This document shows positions 30,625-39,480 of a DNA stretch of 64,000 nucleotides, piece after piece. This stretch comes from Anaerolineaceae bacterium (lineage in GTDB: Bacteria; Chloroflexota; Anaerolineae; Aggregatilineales; Phototrophicaceae): NCBI GenBank assembly GCA_002702065.1, contig NZXX01000013.1, forward strand, positions 248,001-312,000. The letters are read 5' to 3'. The notes under the pieces were generated by a model. The model worked only from the letters and a program-made list of their open reading frames with translations. It was not told the DNA's origin and searched no databases. The stretch's first letter is position 1. Each line of letters starts with the position of its first letter. A program made the translations under genes and the position numbers.

Positions 30625-31031
30625 CAGCGCACAGCCCCATCAAAGCCGTAGATGTAGAACGTGACATCGGCGGTTGTGTTGCTGCTCAGGATCAGCCGCA
30701 GCCGCTGAAGCCCAAACCCATGGCTGAGCCAGAAGCGTAAACCACCCGACGTCGGCAGCGTGCCGGACTGCCACACCGCGCTGGCATCCTGCATGTACAG
30801 CGGGTTGAGCGCGCCGCTGTCGTCGTCCGCTGCCTGGGCGGAAAGAGTGGTAGCCGCCGGGATTCCGGCAGCATCGTCGCACGACACAATGACAAAGCTG
30901 TAATTGCGTTCCAGATCGACCGCTGCCACCGCCGATCCATTGGCCCCGTTGGGGATGGTGAAGGTCTGGCGGTCACTGCGGCCAAAGCCGACTTCGCGGT
31001 TGACGGTTCGTCCCATAGTACTCATACGCAC
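30624..31031 (-). CDS. Hypothetical protein, possible phage-structural-like
   Basis: TGATG stop/start coupling to the LamG gene; beta-rich sequence. Confidence 0.5.
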   Translation of the reverse strand: MRMSTMGRTVNREVGFGRSDRQTFTIPNGANGSAVAAVDLERNYSFVIVSCDDAAGIPAATTLSAQAADDDSGALNPLYMQDASAVWQSGTLPTSGGLRFWLSHGFGLQRLRLILSSNTTADVTFYIYGFDGAVR

Positions 31032-31180
31032 ATCTCCTCAACAGACGTTCCTCTATTGAAGCGCAAAATGCGGCGCAGATGGTGAACATATGTTCTGTTT
31101 TTGGGGAATTAGTGGAGCCAGATCAAGATCAAGCAAAGACAGCGGGGAGGGGTATGTGTCAATATCTATCCGTAAATGGC

Positions 31181-31285
31181 GTAGGGGCGTAGCGTGCTAC
31201 GCCCTTTAAGTTTTTTTGGCGGACGCAGCGCCCTGCGTCCCTACACAATGGGGTTATTGGGCGACCATACCGGGTCGCCCCTACG
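31181..31285. repeat. Cluster of three short palindromic repeats
   Basis: GGGCGTAGCGTGCTACGCCC, GGACGCAGCGCCCTGCGTCC and GGGCGACCATACCGGGTCGCCC in series, each followed by a CCCTAC-like or CCCTTT end. Confidence 0.65.
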
Positions 31286-31347
31286 GGTTCGGGATAATTT
31301 ATCGTGAAATGCATGAAACGGAGGAATAGACAGGTGGTGGATTGGAT

Positions 31348-31430
31348 ACCTCACCCCGTCTCGCTACGCGATCCACCCCTCTCCAGTGATAGAGAGGGGA
31401 AAGGCAACCGCAGGTTGACCGGGGTGAGGT
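31348..31430. repeat. 83-bp palindromic REP/MITE-like element, copy 1
   Basis: ACCTCACCCC...GGGGTGAGGT ends; matches reverse complement of 43532-43614. Confidence 0.8.
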
Positions 31431-31448
31431 GTTAATGATTAGGTATAC

Positions 31449-32522
31449 TCAGTCCGCGCTGAGTTCCGCTTTGGGCTGAATGCGCCCGGCTTTGACCAGT
31501 TCGCCGTGAATCCAGTGGTAGGTCTGGGCGAGGCCGGTTTCCAGGCTGACCTGTGGCGACCACCCCAGCACCTGCTTGCAGTGGTTGTTGTCGCTGTTGC
31601 GCCCGCGCACGCCCTGCGGTTTGGTCAGGTCGTGCTGGCGATAGATCGTCTTGCCCGCGGCGTTGGCCACAATATCGACCAGCTCATTGATCGTAATCAT
31701 GCGATCCTGCCCGATGTTCAGCGGCTGCTGATAGTCCGACTGCATCAGGCGGTAGATGCCCTCGACGCAATCGTCGATATAACAGTACGAGCGCGTTTGC
31801 AGGCCATCGCCCCATACCTCGATGGTGCCGCCATCCGGGGCCAGCGCCACCTTGCGGCTGATGGCTGCCGGGGACTTTTCGCGCCCGCCGTCATACGTCC
31901 CCAACGGGCCATAGATATTATGGAACCGGGCGACCCGCGTTTGCAGGCCATAATCCTCGGTGTAGTGGCGGCAGACTCGCTCGGTATACAGTTTCTCCCA
32001 GCCATAGCCATCTTCGGGGTCCGCCGGGTAGGCGTCCTCCTCTTTCAGCGGGGTGACATCCGGCGTATTTTGCAGATACTGCGGGTAGATGCAGGCGCTT
32101 GAGGAATAAAACAGACGCTTCGCCCCCATCACCCGCGCCGCTTCCAGCGTGTGCATGTTGATCAGGGTGTTATCGCGCACGATGTCGGCCTTGTAGGTTT
32201 CGATAAAGCCGATGCCGCCCATATTGGCCGCCAGCATGTACACGTCTTCGACGCCCTGCATCGCCCGCAGGCAGTTGTCCCAATCGCGCAGGTCGAGCAG
32301 CATAAATTCGTGCGCCTGTGTCGGCTCGTACTCCGGTCGTTTAATATCCACCCCGCGCACATGATAGCCGCGTTCTACCAGATAGCTGGTCAAATGATGG
32401 CCAATAAAACCGCCTGCGCCTGTGACGAGCACTGTCCCGTTGTTCACGATTATCAACACCCCACTGGTATACTCAATTTCATCTGATGGAGGGCTGGTTT
32501 CATCCGTTGACCGGCCAACCAC
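31449..32522 (-). CDS. GDP-mannose 3,5-epimerase-like SDR (true start probably downstream near VLVTGAGGFIGHHL)
   Basis: AANMGGIGFIETYKADIVRDNTLINMHTLEAARVMGAKRLFYSSSACIYP, FHNIYGPLGTYDGGREKSPAAISRK and GVRGRNSDNN. Confidence 0.8.
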   Translation of the reverse strand: MVGRSTDETSPPSDEIEYTSGVLIIVNNGTVLVTGAGGFIGHHLTSYLVERGYHVRGVDIKRPEYEPTQAHEFMLLDLRDWDNCLRAMQGVEDVYMLAANMGGIGFIETYKADIVRDNTLINMHTLEAARVMGAKRLFYSSSACIYPQYLQNTPDVTPLKEEDAYPADPEDGYGWEKLYTERVCRHYTEDYGLQTRVARFHNIYGPLGTYDGGREKSPAAISRKVALAPDGGTIEVWGDGLQTRSYCYIDDCVEGIYRLMQSDYQQPLNIGQDRMITINELVDIVANAAGKTIYRQHDLTKPQGVRGRNSDNNHCKQVLGWSPQVSLETGLAQTYHWIHGELVKAGRIQPKAELSAD

Positions 32523-32756
32523 ACAGGGTTGCCCCTACGCTCATCCCTGAGATAATCTCCGCGTCAACAGCGCCCCTATCAGATGCCGCCATTATAGGCC
32601 ATGGGGCCGGGGTGCGTCTACACACGATCAGGGTACTGGTCGCCTCTGTCATTATAAAGTCATCACATTTGTCGGGCCGCGCGACGGGGCAACCCGCCCA
32701 CAGTATAATCGGCACACCATAATCTGGCGTATTTGCACACGGGAGCATCCTCAACC

Positions 32757-33704
32757 ATGCACGAACCCCCTGCCCCACTTTTCCGGGACCCGATCTACGA
32801 CGGCGCGGCGGACCCGGTCGTCATCTGGAATGTCGAAGAACAGGCCTGGTGGCTGCTGTATACGGCCCGGCGCGCCAACGTCGAGCTGCCCGGTGTCGCC
32901 TGGGCACATGGCACCGACATCGGCATTGCCCGTTCAACCGACGGCGGCCATCACTGGCTGTATCGCGGCACGCTGGATGGGCTGGCCTTCGAACGCGGAC
33001 GCAACACCTTCTGGGCACCGGAGATTATCCGGCATGAGGGGACCTATCATATGTATGTCAGCTATGTCCCCGGTGTGCCGCACGATTGGTCCGGGCCGCG
33101 GTCGATTGTGCATCTGACCAGCGCCAACCTGTGGGACTGGCAGTATCAGAGCACGCTGGCGCTGTCCTCCAACCGCGTTATTGACGCCGCCGTTCACCGC
33201 CTGCCATCTGGCGCATGGCGCATGTGGTACAAGGATGAGGTCAACCACTCGCACACCTACGCCGCCGACAGCGACGACCTGTATCACTGGACCGTACGCG
33301 GCCCGATTATTACCGATCGTCCCCACGAAGGCCCCAATGTATTCTTCTGGCAGCAAAGCTACTGGATGATCACGGATGTATGGCAGGGGTTGGGGGTTTA
33401 CCGGTCCGATGATGCCGAACACTGGCAGCAGCAGGCCAATATTCTGGAGACACCGGGCCAGCGCCGCGACGATGGCGTCATCGGCGGCCACGCGGACATC
33501 GAAGTGCAGGGCGAACGCGCCTTCATTTTCTACTTCACCCACCCGGACTGGGACCGTACCCGGCAGTATGGCATGGACGACAATCAGCCGTACCACGTCA
33601 AGCGCACATCGATTCAGGTGGCCGAGCTCGAACTGCGGGAAGGCCTGCTGGTGTGCGACCGCGACAAGCCGTTCGATTTCACGCTGCAACCGGGCGGGCG
33701 CTAG
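32757..33704 (+). CDS. Glycosidase-like five-bladed beta-propeller (GH43/GH32-type)
   Basis: DPIYDGAADPVVIWN, FWAPEIIRHEGTYHMYVSYVPG and MWYKDE motifs. Confidence 0.7.
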   Translation: MHEPPAPLFRDPIYDGAADPVVIWNVEEQAWWLLYTARRANVELPGVAWAHGTDIGIARSTDGGHHWLYRGTLDGLAFERGRNTFWAPEIIRHEGTYHMYVSYVPGVPHDWSGPRSIVHLTSANLWDWQYQSTLALSSNRVIDAAVHRLPSGAWRMWYKDEVNHSHTYAADSDDLYHWTVRGPIITDRPHEGPNVFFWQQSYWMITDVWQGLGVYRSDDAEHWQQQANILETPGQRRDDGVIGGHADIEVQGERAFIFYFTHPDWDRTRQYGMDDNQPYHVKRTSIQVAELELREGLLVCDRDKPFDFTLQPGGR

Positions 33705-33723
33705 TTTACCGACTTACCGGCGA

Positions 33724-34938
33724 TCAGTCGTCATCATCACCGCTGCCAGAGCCGCTGCTGCCGTTGTCGTCGTCATCATCATCGTTGCGGTTACTATTGC
33801 TGTTGCCATTGCCGTTATCGTCATCGTCGTCACCACCAGAACCGCCGGAGCCGCTGTTGTCGTTGGAGGGGCCGGCCTGAGCCGGTGGCGGTGCCGGCGA
33901 GAATGGCAGGTATAACTGCTGGCCGACCACAATCAACCCGGCATCCGTCAGGCAGTTGACGGCCATCAGCATGTCCAGCGTGATTCCGGTTTGTCCGGCG
34001 AGGCGCGAGAGCGTATCCCCGCTGCGAATCTGGTAGCTGACCCACCCTTCTGGCGGCGTCACGACACACCCCCCAGACGCACCATTGGCAGGCAAGCTGG
34101 TCGGCTGCGGTGATGGCGGGGTGCTGCTGGCGGTCGGCGTGAGCGTTGGGGCGACGGTTGGCGTCAGGGTCGGCATAACGGTGGGCGTTGCCGTCACGGT
34201 ACGCGTCGGCGCATTTGTTGGTGTGGGCGATGGCGTCGGCAGCGGGGGTTCGTCTGTGCGCTCGATCAGGTTGATCTGGTTCGCAATCAGGCGGCTGTCG
34301 GCTGTGGTATGGGCTTCGACCGCTACGTAATCGCCGATCAGGATGCCGGACGAACCGGTCGGCCCCGCCGGAACCGTCAGGTCCAGTCCGGCGACCTGCC
34401 ATGCTTCGCCGTTGATCGCCTGCACTTCTCCGCTGAAATCGACAGATTCGGCGCGGTCAATTGCCAGCAGCTGACGGATTTCGTTCAACCGGCGCTGGCC
34501 GAAAAATTCCTGCAACGCCGCCTGATCGCCCGGCAGACTGAGACGCACCTGTTCCGTAACGCGTTTGTAGCCATACAGCGGGTCACCCGGCAGGCTGGTT
34601 TCGGCGGCCAGCGCCGCCCCACCCAGCAGCACACTGAGCAGCAGCACCAACGACGCCGCCAGCCCGGCCAACCGGAACAGCGGCACGATTCGGTTTAGCG
34701 CCGGAGCCGGAGGATTCTGCTGCAAGGCCAGCCGCACGCGTTCGCGCCCACGGGCCTGCGCCGCCCGCATCTCCATCGGGTCGATGCGCACCCGCTGGAC
34801 AACCTGCCCGGTCATGAGCATGGGGCGCAGCTGGTCCGCAAACTGCGGATACGCCCGCAGACAGCCATCGAGCGTGTCGCCATTGTTCAGGCGGTCAATG
34901 CAGTCGTCAAAGGCGTTGATGAGGTCTCGTTGTGCCAT
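33724..34938 (-). CDS. Membrane protein with DUF5667-like region, LysM domain and Asp/Asn/Gly/Ser-rich tail
   Basis: LPGDPLYGYKRVTEQVRLSL, VSYQIRSGDTLSRLAGQTGITLDMLMAVNCL LysM, DDDDDNGNGNSNSNRNDDDDDD tail. Confidence 0.75.
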   Translation of the reverse strand: MAQRDLINAFDDCIDRLNNGDTLDGCLRAYPQFADQLRPMLMTGQVVQRVRIDPMEMRAAQARGRERVRLALQQNPPAPALNRIVPLFRLAGLAASLVLLLSVLLGGAALAAETSLPGDPLYGYKRVTEQVRLSLPGDQAALQEFFGQRRLNEIRQLLAIDRAESVDFSGEVQAINGEAWQVAGLDLTVPAGPTGSSGILIGDYVAVEAHTTADSRLIANQINLIERTDEPPLPTPSPTPTNAPTRTVTATPTVMPTLTPTVAPTLTPTASSTPPSPQPTSLPANGASGGCVVTPPEGWVSYQIRSGDTLSRLAGQTGITLDMLMAVNCLTDAGLIVVGQQLYLPFSPAPPPAQAGPSNDNSGSGGSGGDDDDDNGNGNSNSNRNDDDDDDNGSSGSGSGDDDD

Positions 34939-34943
34939 CGCGC

Positions 34944-35498
34944 TCACACCTGACTCATGATCTGCCGCAGTGTCTGGACCGCCCGAAATTGCAGGGATTT
35001 CACCGCGCCCACCTGCTTGCCCATAATATCGGCGGTTTCCTGAAGGGTCAGCCCTTGCCCAAAGCGCAGCACCAGCACTTCCTGCTGCTCGTCCACCAGC
35101 ATCCGCAGCGCCCGCCGGGCCTGTTCTGCGTCCAGCGCCCGCAGCGCCCGTGCTTCCGGTTCGTAATCGCTGGAAGCCGGAATCCACTCATCCAGCGCGG
35201 TAGTGGTCAGGCGGCTGCTGTAATGATCGTGAATGTGATTGCGAGCCACACGAAATAACCACCCCCTCAGGCTGTGGCGCGGCGCGCTGCCTTTCTGGAT
35301 CGCGTTCACCAGACTCAAAAACACCTCGCTGGCGAGGTCCTCCGCCAGAATCCGGTCCTCCACCCGCAGCCGGATGAAATTGTAGATCGGCGGAAAATAA
35401 CTGTCGTAAATCTTGAACATAGCGTCCTGATCGCCCCGGCGCGCTGCTTCCAGCAGCCGGTCTTCAGCCGCAATGTCAGGGAGCACAATCACGATCAT
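34944..35498 (-). CDS. RNA polymerase sigma factor, ECF type
   Basis: Region 2 DRILAEDLASEVFLSLVNAI and region 4 VLVLRFGQGLTLQETADIMGKQVGAVKSLQFRAVQTLR. Confidence 0.9.
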   Translation of the reverse strand: MIVIVLPDIAAEDRLLEAARRGDQDAMFKIYDSYFPPIYNFIRLRVEDRILAEDLASEVFLSLVNAIQKGSAPRHSLRGWLFRVARNHIHDHYSSRLTTTALDEWIPASSDYEPEARALRALDAEQARRALRMLVDEQQEVLVLRFGQGLTLQETADIMGKQVGAVKSLQFRAVQTLRQIMSQV

Positions 35499-35628
35499 GG
35501 AGGATTCAGCATTACAGACAATAAGACATTCAACCGGCCTAACTATAGCAATTCCTGCACACCTCCACCATATACCGCCAGGGGCAGGCGCAAGGCCCAC
35601 CCCATTTGCCAGTGGTCAGCAGCAGCCG

Positions 35629-36870
35629 TTAATCGTCGTCGTCCGAGTCACCGCTGCTTTCATTGTCGTCATCATCGTCGTCGTTGCGGTTGTTGTTCCG
35701 CCCGTCGTCGTCGTCATCATCATCATTGTTGTTGCTGTTGGTGTTGGTGTTAAAACCATCATCGTCGTCGTCATCGAAGTTATCGTTGAAATTGCTATTG
35801 TTGTTGAAGCCGTCGTCATCGTCATCATCGAACGAGGCCAGCGGGCGCGGCACCAGCAGTTGCGTACCCACCACCACCAGCCGCAGGTCCGTGATATTGT
35901 TCATGCGCGCCAGTTCTTCGATAGTGACGCCAGCGCGGGCCGCGATGCTCGACAGGGTATCACCTGCACGAACGGTGTACGTGACATTCCAGCTGCCGCT
36001 GGTATTGGTGTTCGCGTTGTTATTGGCATTGCTGTTGAAATTACCATTGCCATTTGCGTTGGCGTTGGCGTTGACGTTGCCATTGGCATTGGCATTCGAA
36101 TTGCCGTTGTTATTAAAGTTGTCGTCGTCGACAAAACCGTCATCGTCATCATCATCGAAGTTGCGGCGGGCGGTCTGGACTTCGCGGGCAATCAGCTGGC
36201 CGTTCTGGTTGCGCAGATGCAGCCGGACCAGCATCCCGGTCACCAGCTGGTTGCGGATTTCGGCGTTAGCAACGTCGATTGCCTGACCATTGACCACGAT
36301 GGTATCGCCATCAATCGCATCGAGCGTGCCGACCAGTTCAAACTCGCCGGGGCGGTCATCATCGGCGGCGTCACGGTCGTCGTCATCCGCCGGGTCATCT
36401 TCGTCGTCCAATTCGCGGGCGATCAGGCTGCCGTCATCAGCGAAGGAGGCTTCCACTTCCACAACCTGGCCGACCACTACCGGGCCATTAAATTCTGCAC
36501 CGGTCACGTCGAATGTAAAGCCACCGATGACCAGCGACGTGCCATTGAATGAATCCACGACACCGATCAGTTCAATCTCGTCGTCGCGCAGGTCGTTGTC
36601 ATCTGGCGTGTCGACTTCGCGCGCGGCGATGCGCCCGTCATTCAGCAGGGTGCCTTCGATTTTCACCACCGCGTCAACTGTCAGCGCGGCATTTAGCTGG
36701 GCCGTCGTGATGGTGACGGTCTGCCCGTTGACCACAATCGAACCATCAGCGTTGATCGATTCAACAGCGCCGACCATTTCAATGGTGTCGGGGCCACTCT
36801 GGGCCAGGGCGGTCTGCCCCACCAGCAAGACAGTCAGCAGAATCAGGGTCATACTCAATTTATATCGCAT
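35629..36870 (-). CDS. Secreted protein with DUF5666-like repeats, LysM and Asp/Asn-rich tail
   Basis: Signal peptide ending TALAQ; repeated IELIGVVDSFNGTSLVIGG blocks; TYTVRAGDTLSSIAARAGVTIEELARMNN-like LysM. Confidence 0.8.
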   Translation of the reverse strand: MRYKLSMTLILLTVLLVGQTALAQSGPDTIEMVGAVESINADGSIVVNGQTVTITTAQLNAALTVDAVVKIEGTLLNDGRIAAREVDTPDDNDLRDDEIELIGVVDSFNGTSLVIGGFTFDVTGAEFNGPVVVGQVVEVEASFADDGSLIARELDDEDDPADDDDRDAADDDRPGEFELVGTLDAIDGDTIVVNGQAIDVANAEIRNQLVTGMLVRLHLRNQNGQLIAREVQTARRNFDDDDDDGFVDDDNFNNNGNSNANANGNVNANANANGNGNFNSNANNNANTNTSGSWNVTYTVRAGDTLSSIAARAGVTIEELARMNNITDLRLVVVGTQLLVPRPLASFDDDDDDGFNNNSNFNDNFDDDDDDGFNTNTNSNNNDDDDDDDGRNNNRNDDDDDDNESSGDSDDDD

Positions 36871-37092
36871 GGAAATTGCTCCTATTGCTTTGGCCGAACA
36901 TCTCTATCGTCTGATAAAGCGCATAAAAGTTTCGGTAATCTGGCAAATTGCTCATCTGCCTTTCATCTCGGTTGGATCGAAAACAACCTACTAATTTCAT
37001 GTTTGACGGGTCAAAACAGCCTGAATCGCCTTCCTGACCAGGATGAGCTACGATGACTTGTAGAAATATGTCATCACCTGAGAAAACATCTT

Positions 37093-37893
37093 ATGACCTT
37101 ACACCTATCCGATTCAGCCCGCCGCGACAAAGCCAGACAGATTCAGGCGAACATGATCGCCTATATGCGGTTGTTCGCCGGGCTGCCGGGCATGGTCATG
37201 GTGGATGCCGACACATTCTGGTTCGTCAGCGGCAAACCCGCTCCGGGCAATATTATCCTGCGCACAGACTGGCCCACGGGTGACACCGAGACTCATATCG
37301 ATACCCTGTGCGCCCGGATCAGCCAGCATATCGACACCATCGACTGGTTTGTGTTCCCGCACGATCAACCGCCAGACCTCGGCCAGCGGCTGGCAGCACG
37401 CGGGATGCCGGGTGGGCCGGGCGGCAACTGGCTGTGGGCGGACCTGACTGCACAGCGCAATGCCCCGGCTGTACCGGACTCATTCCGTATCGAGCAGGTA
37501 CGCGATGATTCAATGATGGCGGCGTGGGTGCGGGTGTCGGAGGCTGGTTTCGGCGGTGATCTGGGGGTCTTCTATGAGGCTTATGCGCGACACGGCTATG
37601 GGCCTGCGGCCTTTTCACTGCACTATACCGGCTATCTGGGCGATGTGCCCGTGACTTCTGGCACCCTGTTGGACGCCGGATATACCGCCTCGCTTTATGA
37701 CATTTCCACCCCACCCGCCTATCGTGGGCAGGGGTTTGGCAGCGCGATCACGTATGCGATGATGCAGGTCATCCGCGACCGGGGCTACACCGATACCTGG
37801 ATCTGGTCATCGAACATGGCGAAAAGCGTGTACCAGCGGCTCGGCTATGTCGAAGTCGATTTTGGCCTGCGCGAACATACATGGCGCAAGTGA
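37093..37893 (+). CDS. GNAT-family N-acetyltransferase
   Basis: PPAYRGQGFGSAITYAMMQ and NMAKSVYQRLGYVE. Confidence 0.85.
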   Translation: MTLHLSDSARRDKARQIQANMIAYMRLFAGLPGMVMVDADTFWFVSGKPAPGNIILRTDWPTGDTETHIDTLCARISQHIDTIDWFVFPHDQPPDLGQRLAARGMPGGPGGNWLWADLTAQRNAPAVPDSFRIEQVRDDSMMAAWVRVSEAGFGGDLGVFYEAYARHGYGPAAFSLHYTGYLGDVPVTSGTLLDAGYTASLYDISTPPAYRGQGFGSAITYAMMQVIRDRGYTDTWIWSSNMAKSVYQRLGYVEVDFGLREHTWRK

Positions 37894-37974
37894 AGCCGGT
37901 CAGGCCCTTATCGCTTATGCTTTTGCCATCTATAGTATCTAACCTCAACCCATACCGATCATGAAGGAGAAACC

Positions 37975-38367
37975 ATGTCCACGCTTGAAACCAACAAAAC
38001 TGTTGTTCGGCGCTACATTCAGGAAGTGATCAATCAGCGCCAGCTCGACCTGATCGACACATTTTTTGTCCCGGCCATGCGCGAGAAAGTGCGTGGTTTT
38101 CTTACAAAAGGGGAAAACCCGTTCCCCGATGGGCACGAAGAAATCCTGGATATTATCGCCGAGGGCAACACCGTAATGGTTCGCTGGCTGTTCAAAGCCA
38201 CGCATCAGGGCACGTTTATGGGTGTCCCGGCCACCGGCAAACCGGTCGAGGTCGAGGGCTACGGCATTTACTATCTGGAAAACGCGCAGATCACATGGGA
38301 TACGATTTGCTTCGACTGGCTTGAAGCGCTGGAACAGATCGGCGCACGGGTGACCAGCGCAGACTGA
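37975..38367 (+). CDS. SnoaL-like ester cyclase
   Basis: NKTVVRRYIQEVINQRQLDLIDTFF and GVPATGKPVEVEGYGIYYLENAQI. Confidence 0.85.
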   Translation: MSTLETNKTVVRRYIQEVINQRQLDLIDTFFVPAMREKVRGFLTKGENPFPDGHEEILDIIAEGNTVMVRWLFKATHQGTFMGVPATGKPVEVEGYGIYYLENAQITWDTICFDWLEALEQIGARVTSAD

Positions 38368-38391
38368 CCCGCAACGGTGGCGCGTGACCAT

Positions 38392-38428
38392 AAAAAAGCC
38401 GCCTGCCAGCAGATGCCTGACAAGCGGC
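38392..38428 (-). terminator. Rho-independent terminator
   Basis: Minus strand GCCGCTTGTCAG...CTGGCAGGCGGC (with G-U pairs) followed by TTTTTT. Confidence 0.65.
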
Positions 38429-38448
38429 CCGATTGTCTGTTTTGGATA

Positions 38449-38616
38449 TTATGTATCGGCAAGACCAAGCCGGAAGACCAGTACCGCCAGCGGCACGAAG
38501 GAGAACAGCGCAAACAGGATCTGTACCATGACGGAGGCTGTACCTACCAGGCTGTTAAAGCCGACCACCGCCAGCACCGCCGCGACAAAGTAGCACAACA
38601 AAATCCAACGTAACAT
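38449..38616 (-). CDS. Small DUF1328-like membrane protein, 55 aa (absent from supplied ORF track)
   Basis: MLRWILLCYFVAAVLAVVGFNSLVGTASVMVQILFALFSFVPLAVLVFRLGLADT; AAGGTG upstream; terminator downstream. Confidence 0.7.
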   Translation of the reverse strand: MLRWILLCYFVAAVLAVVGFNSLVGTASVMVQILFALFSFVPLAVLVFRLGLADT

Positions 38617-38659
38617 CTTGCACCTTCTTTCAGGTCAAGTCAGCATATAAAGCAGACTG

Positions 38660-38980
38660 TCAGTCCTTGCTGCGGCCAAAGCCCCCGCGACTGCGGATTT
38701 TCGGGCTGTCGACCCGCGACCCCGAACCGGATGATGTACGCGAGCCGGATGACGAGGGTCGGCCAAAGCTGCCCCGGCTGCGGATATTCGGGTCGTCGTA
38801 CTGCGGGCGGCGTGCGCCACCAAAGAAGCCACGACTACGAATATTGGGATCGTCGTATTCCGGGTTGTTGGCCCCCCGCCGGGAATAAGGTGAGCCAAAC
38901 ATATTCATCAAACGCGGCAGCACCATCAGGCCGATGACGATCAGTGCCGCGACCATACACAGGGTTCCAAGGTCGTTCAT
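38660..38980 (-). CDS. Small membrane-anchored protein with repeated DDPNIRSRG motif
   Basis: N-terminal TM; EYDDPNIRSRGFFG, QYDDPNIRSRGSFG, RVDSPKIRSRGGFG. Confidence 0.65.
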   Translation of the reverse strand: MNDLGTLCMVAALIVIGLMVLPRLMNMFGSPYSRRGANNPEYDDPNIRSRGFFGGARRPQYDDPNIRSRGSFGRPSSSGSRTSSGSGSRVDSPKIRSRGGFGRSKD

Positions 38981-38994
38981 GGTTTTGATCCTTT

Positions 38995-39480
38995 TTACTG
39001 AACTTCGAAGCTGACCGTGTCGGCAGGATTGCCGTTGATATAAAACTCAGCTTCGTAGGTGCCGGGGTCCAGGCTCATTTCCACCGGTTCAAAGACAAAG
39101 TTCAGGCAGGTATTCTGATAGTCCTGATCCGCACGAATTTCGGTGGTGTCCTCGACGGCGTTGCCATCCTGATACAAACGTACGAATACGCCCGTGCCTG
39201 CAGGAATGTCTGCATCCGGCGCGACCACGTAAATCGGTTCCCTACCGCTGAACTGGCTGGTGGTATCAACCGCGCAGCCATCCCGATCAAGCGACAAAGC
39301 CGTTACCGGGTTGCCGATCTGGATATTTTCTGCACCGGGGATCGGCTCGTTTTCATTGACCACAGGGGCCGGTTCATTCAGCGAATCCGTATTAAACAGA
39401 CGCGGCAGCAGCAGTACCGCCCCAATAATGACCAGGGCAATAATGCCGATGGTTTTCATATCAAACCGCGAATTGTTCAT
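38995..39480 (-). CDS. Membrane-anchored hypothetical protein with beta-sandwich-like domain
   Basis: N-terminal TM followed by extracytoplasmic domain. Confidence 0.6.
   Translation of the reverse strand: MNNSRFDMKTIGIIALVIIGAVLLLPRLFNTDSLNEPAPVVNENEPIPGAENIQIGNPVTALSLDRDGCAVDTTSQFSGREPIYVVAPDADIPAGTGVFVRLYQDGNAVEDTTEIRADQDYQNTCLNFVFEPVEMSLDPGTYEAEFYINGNPADTVSFEVQ

Noticed and set aside
33736-35835. Possible CRISPR or tandem DNA repeat arrays
   Set aside because: Irregular triplet repeats inside reading frames encoding Asp/Asn tails, no repeat-spacer structure
35473-36552. Plus-strand Val/Ile-rich ORF
   Set aside because: Antisense of the Asp/Asn-rich LysM gene; GTC/ATC repeats read as Val/Ile
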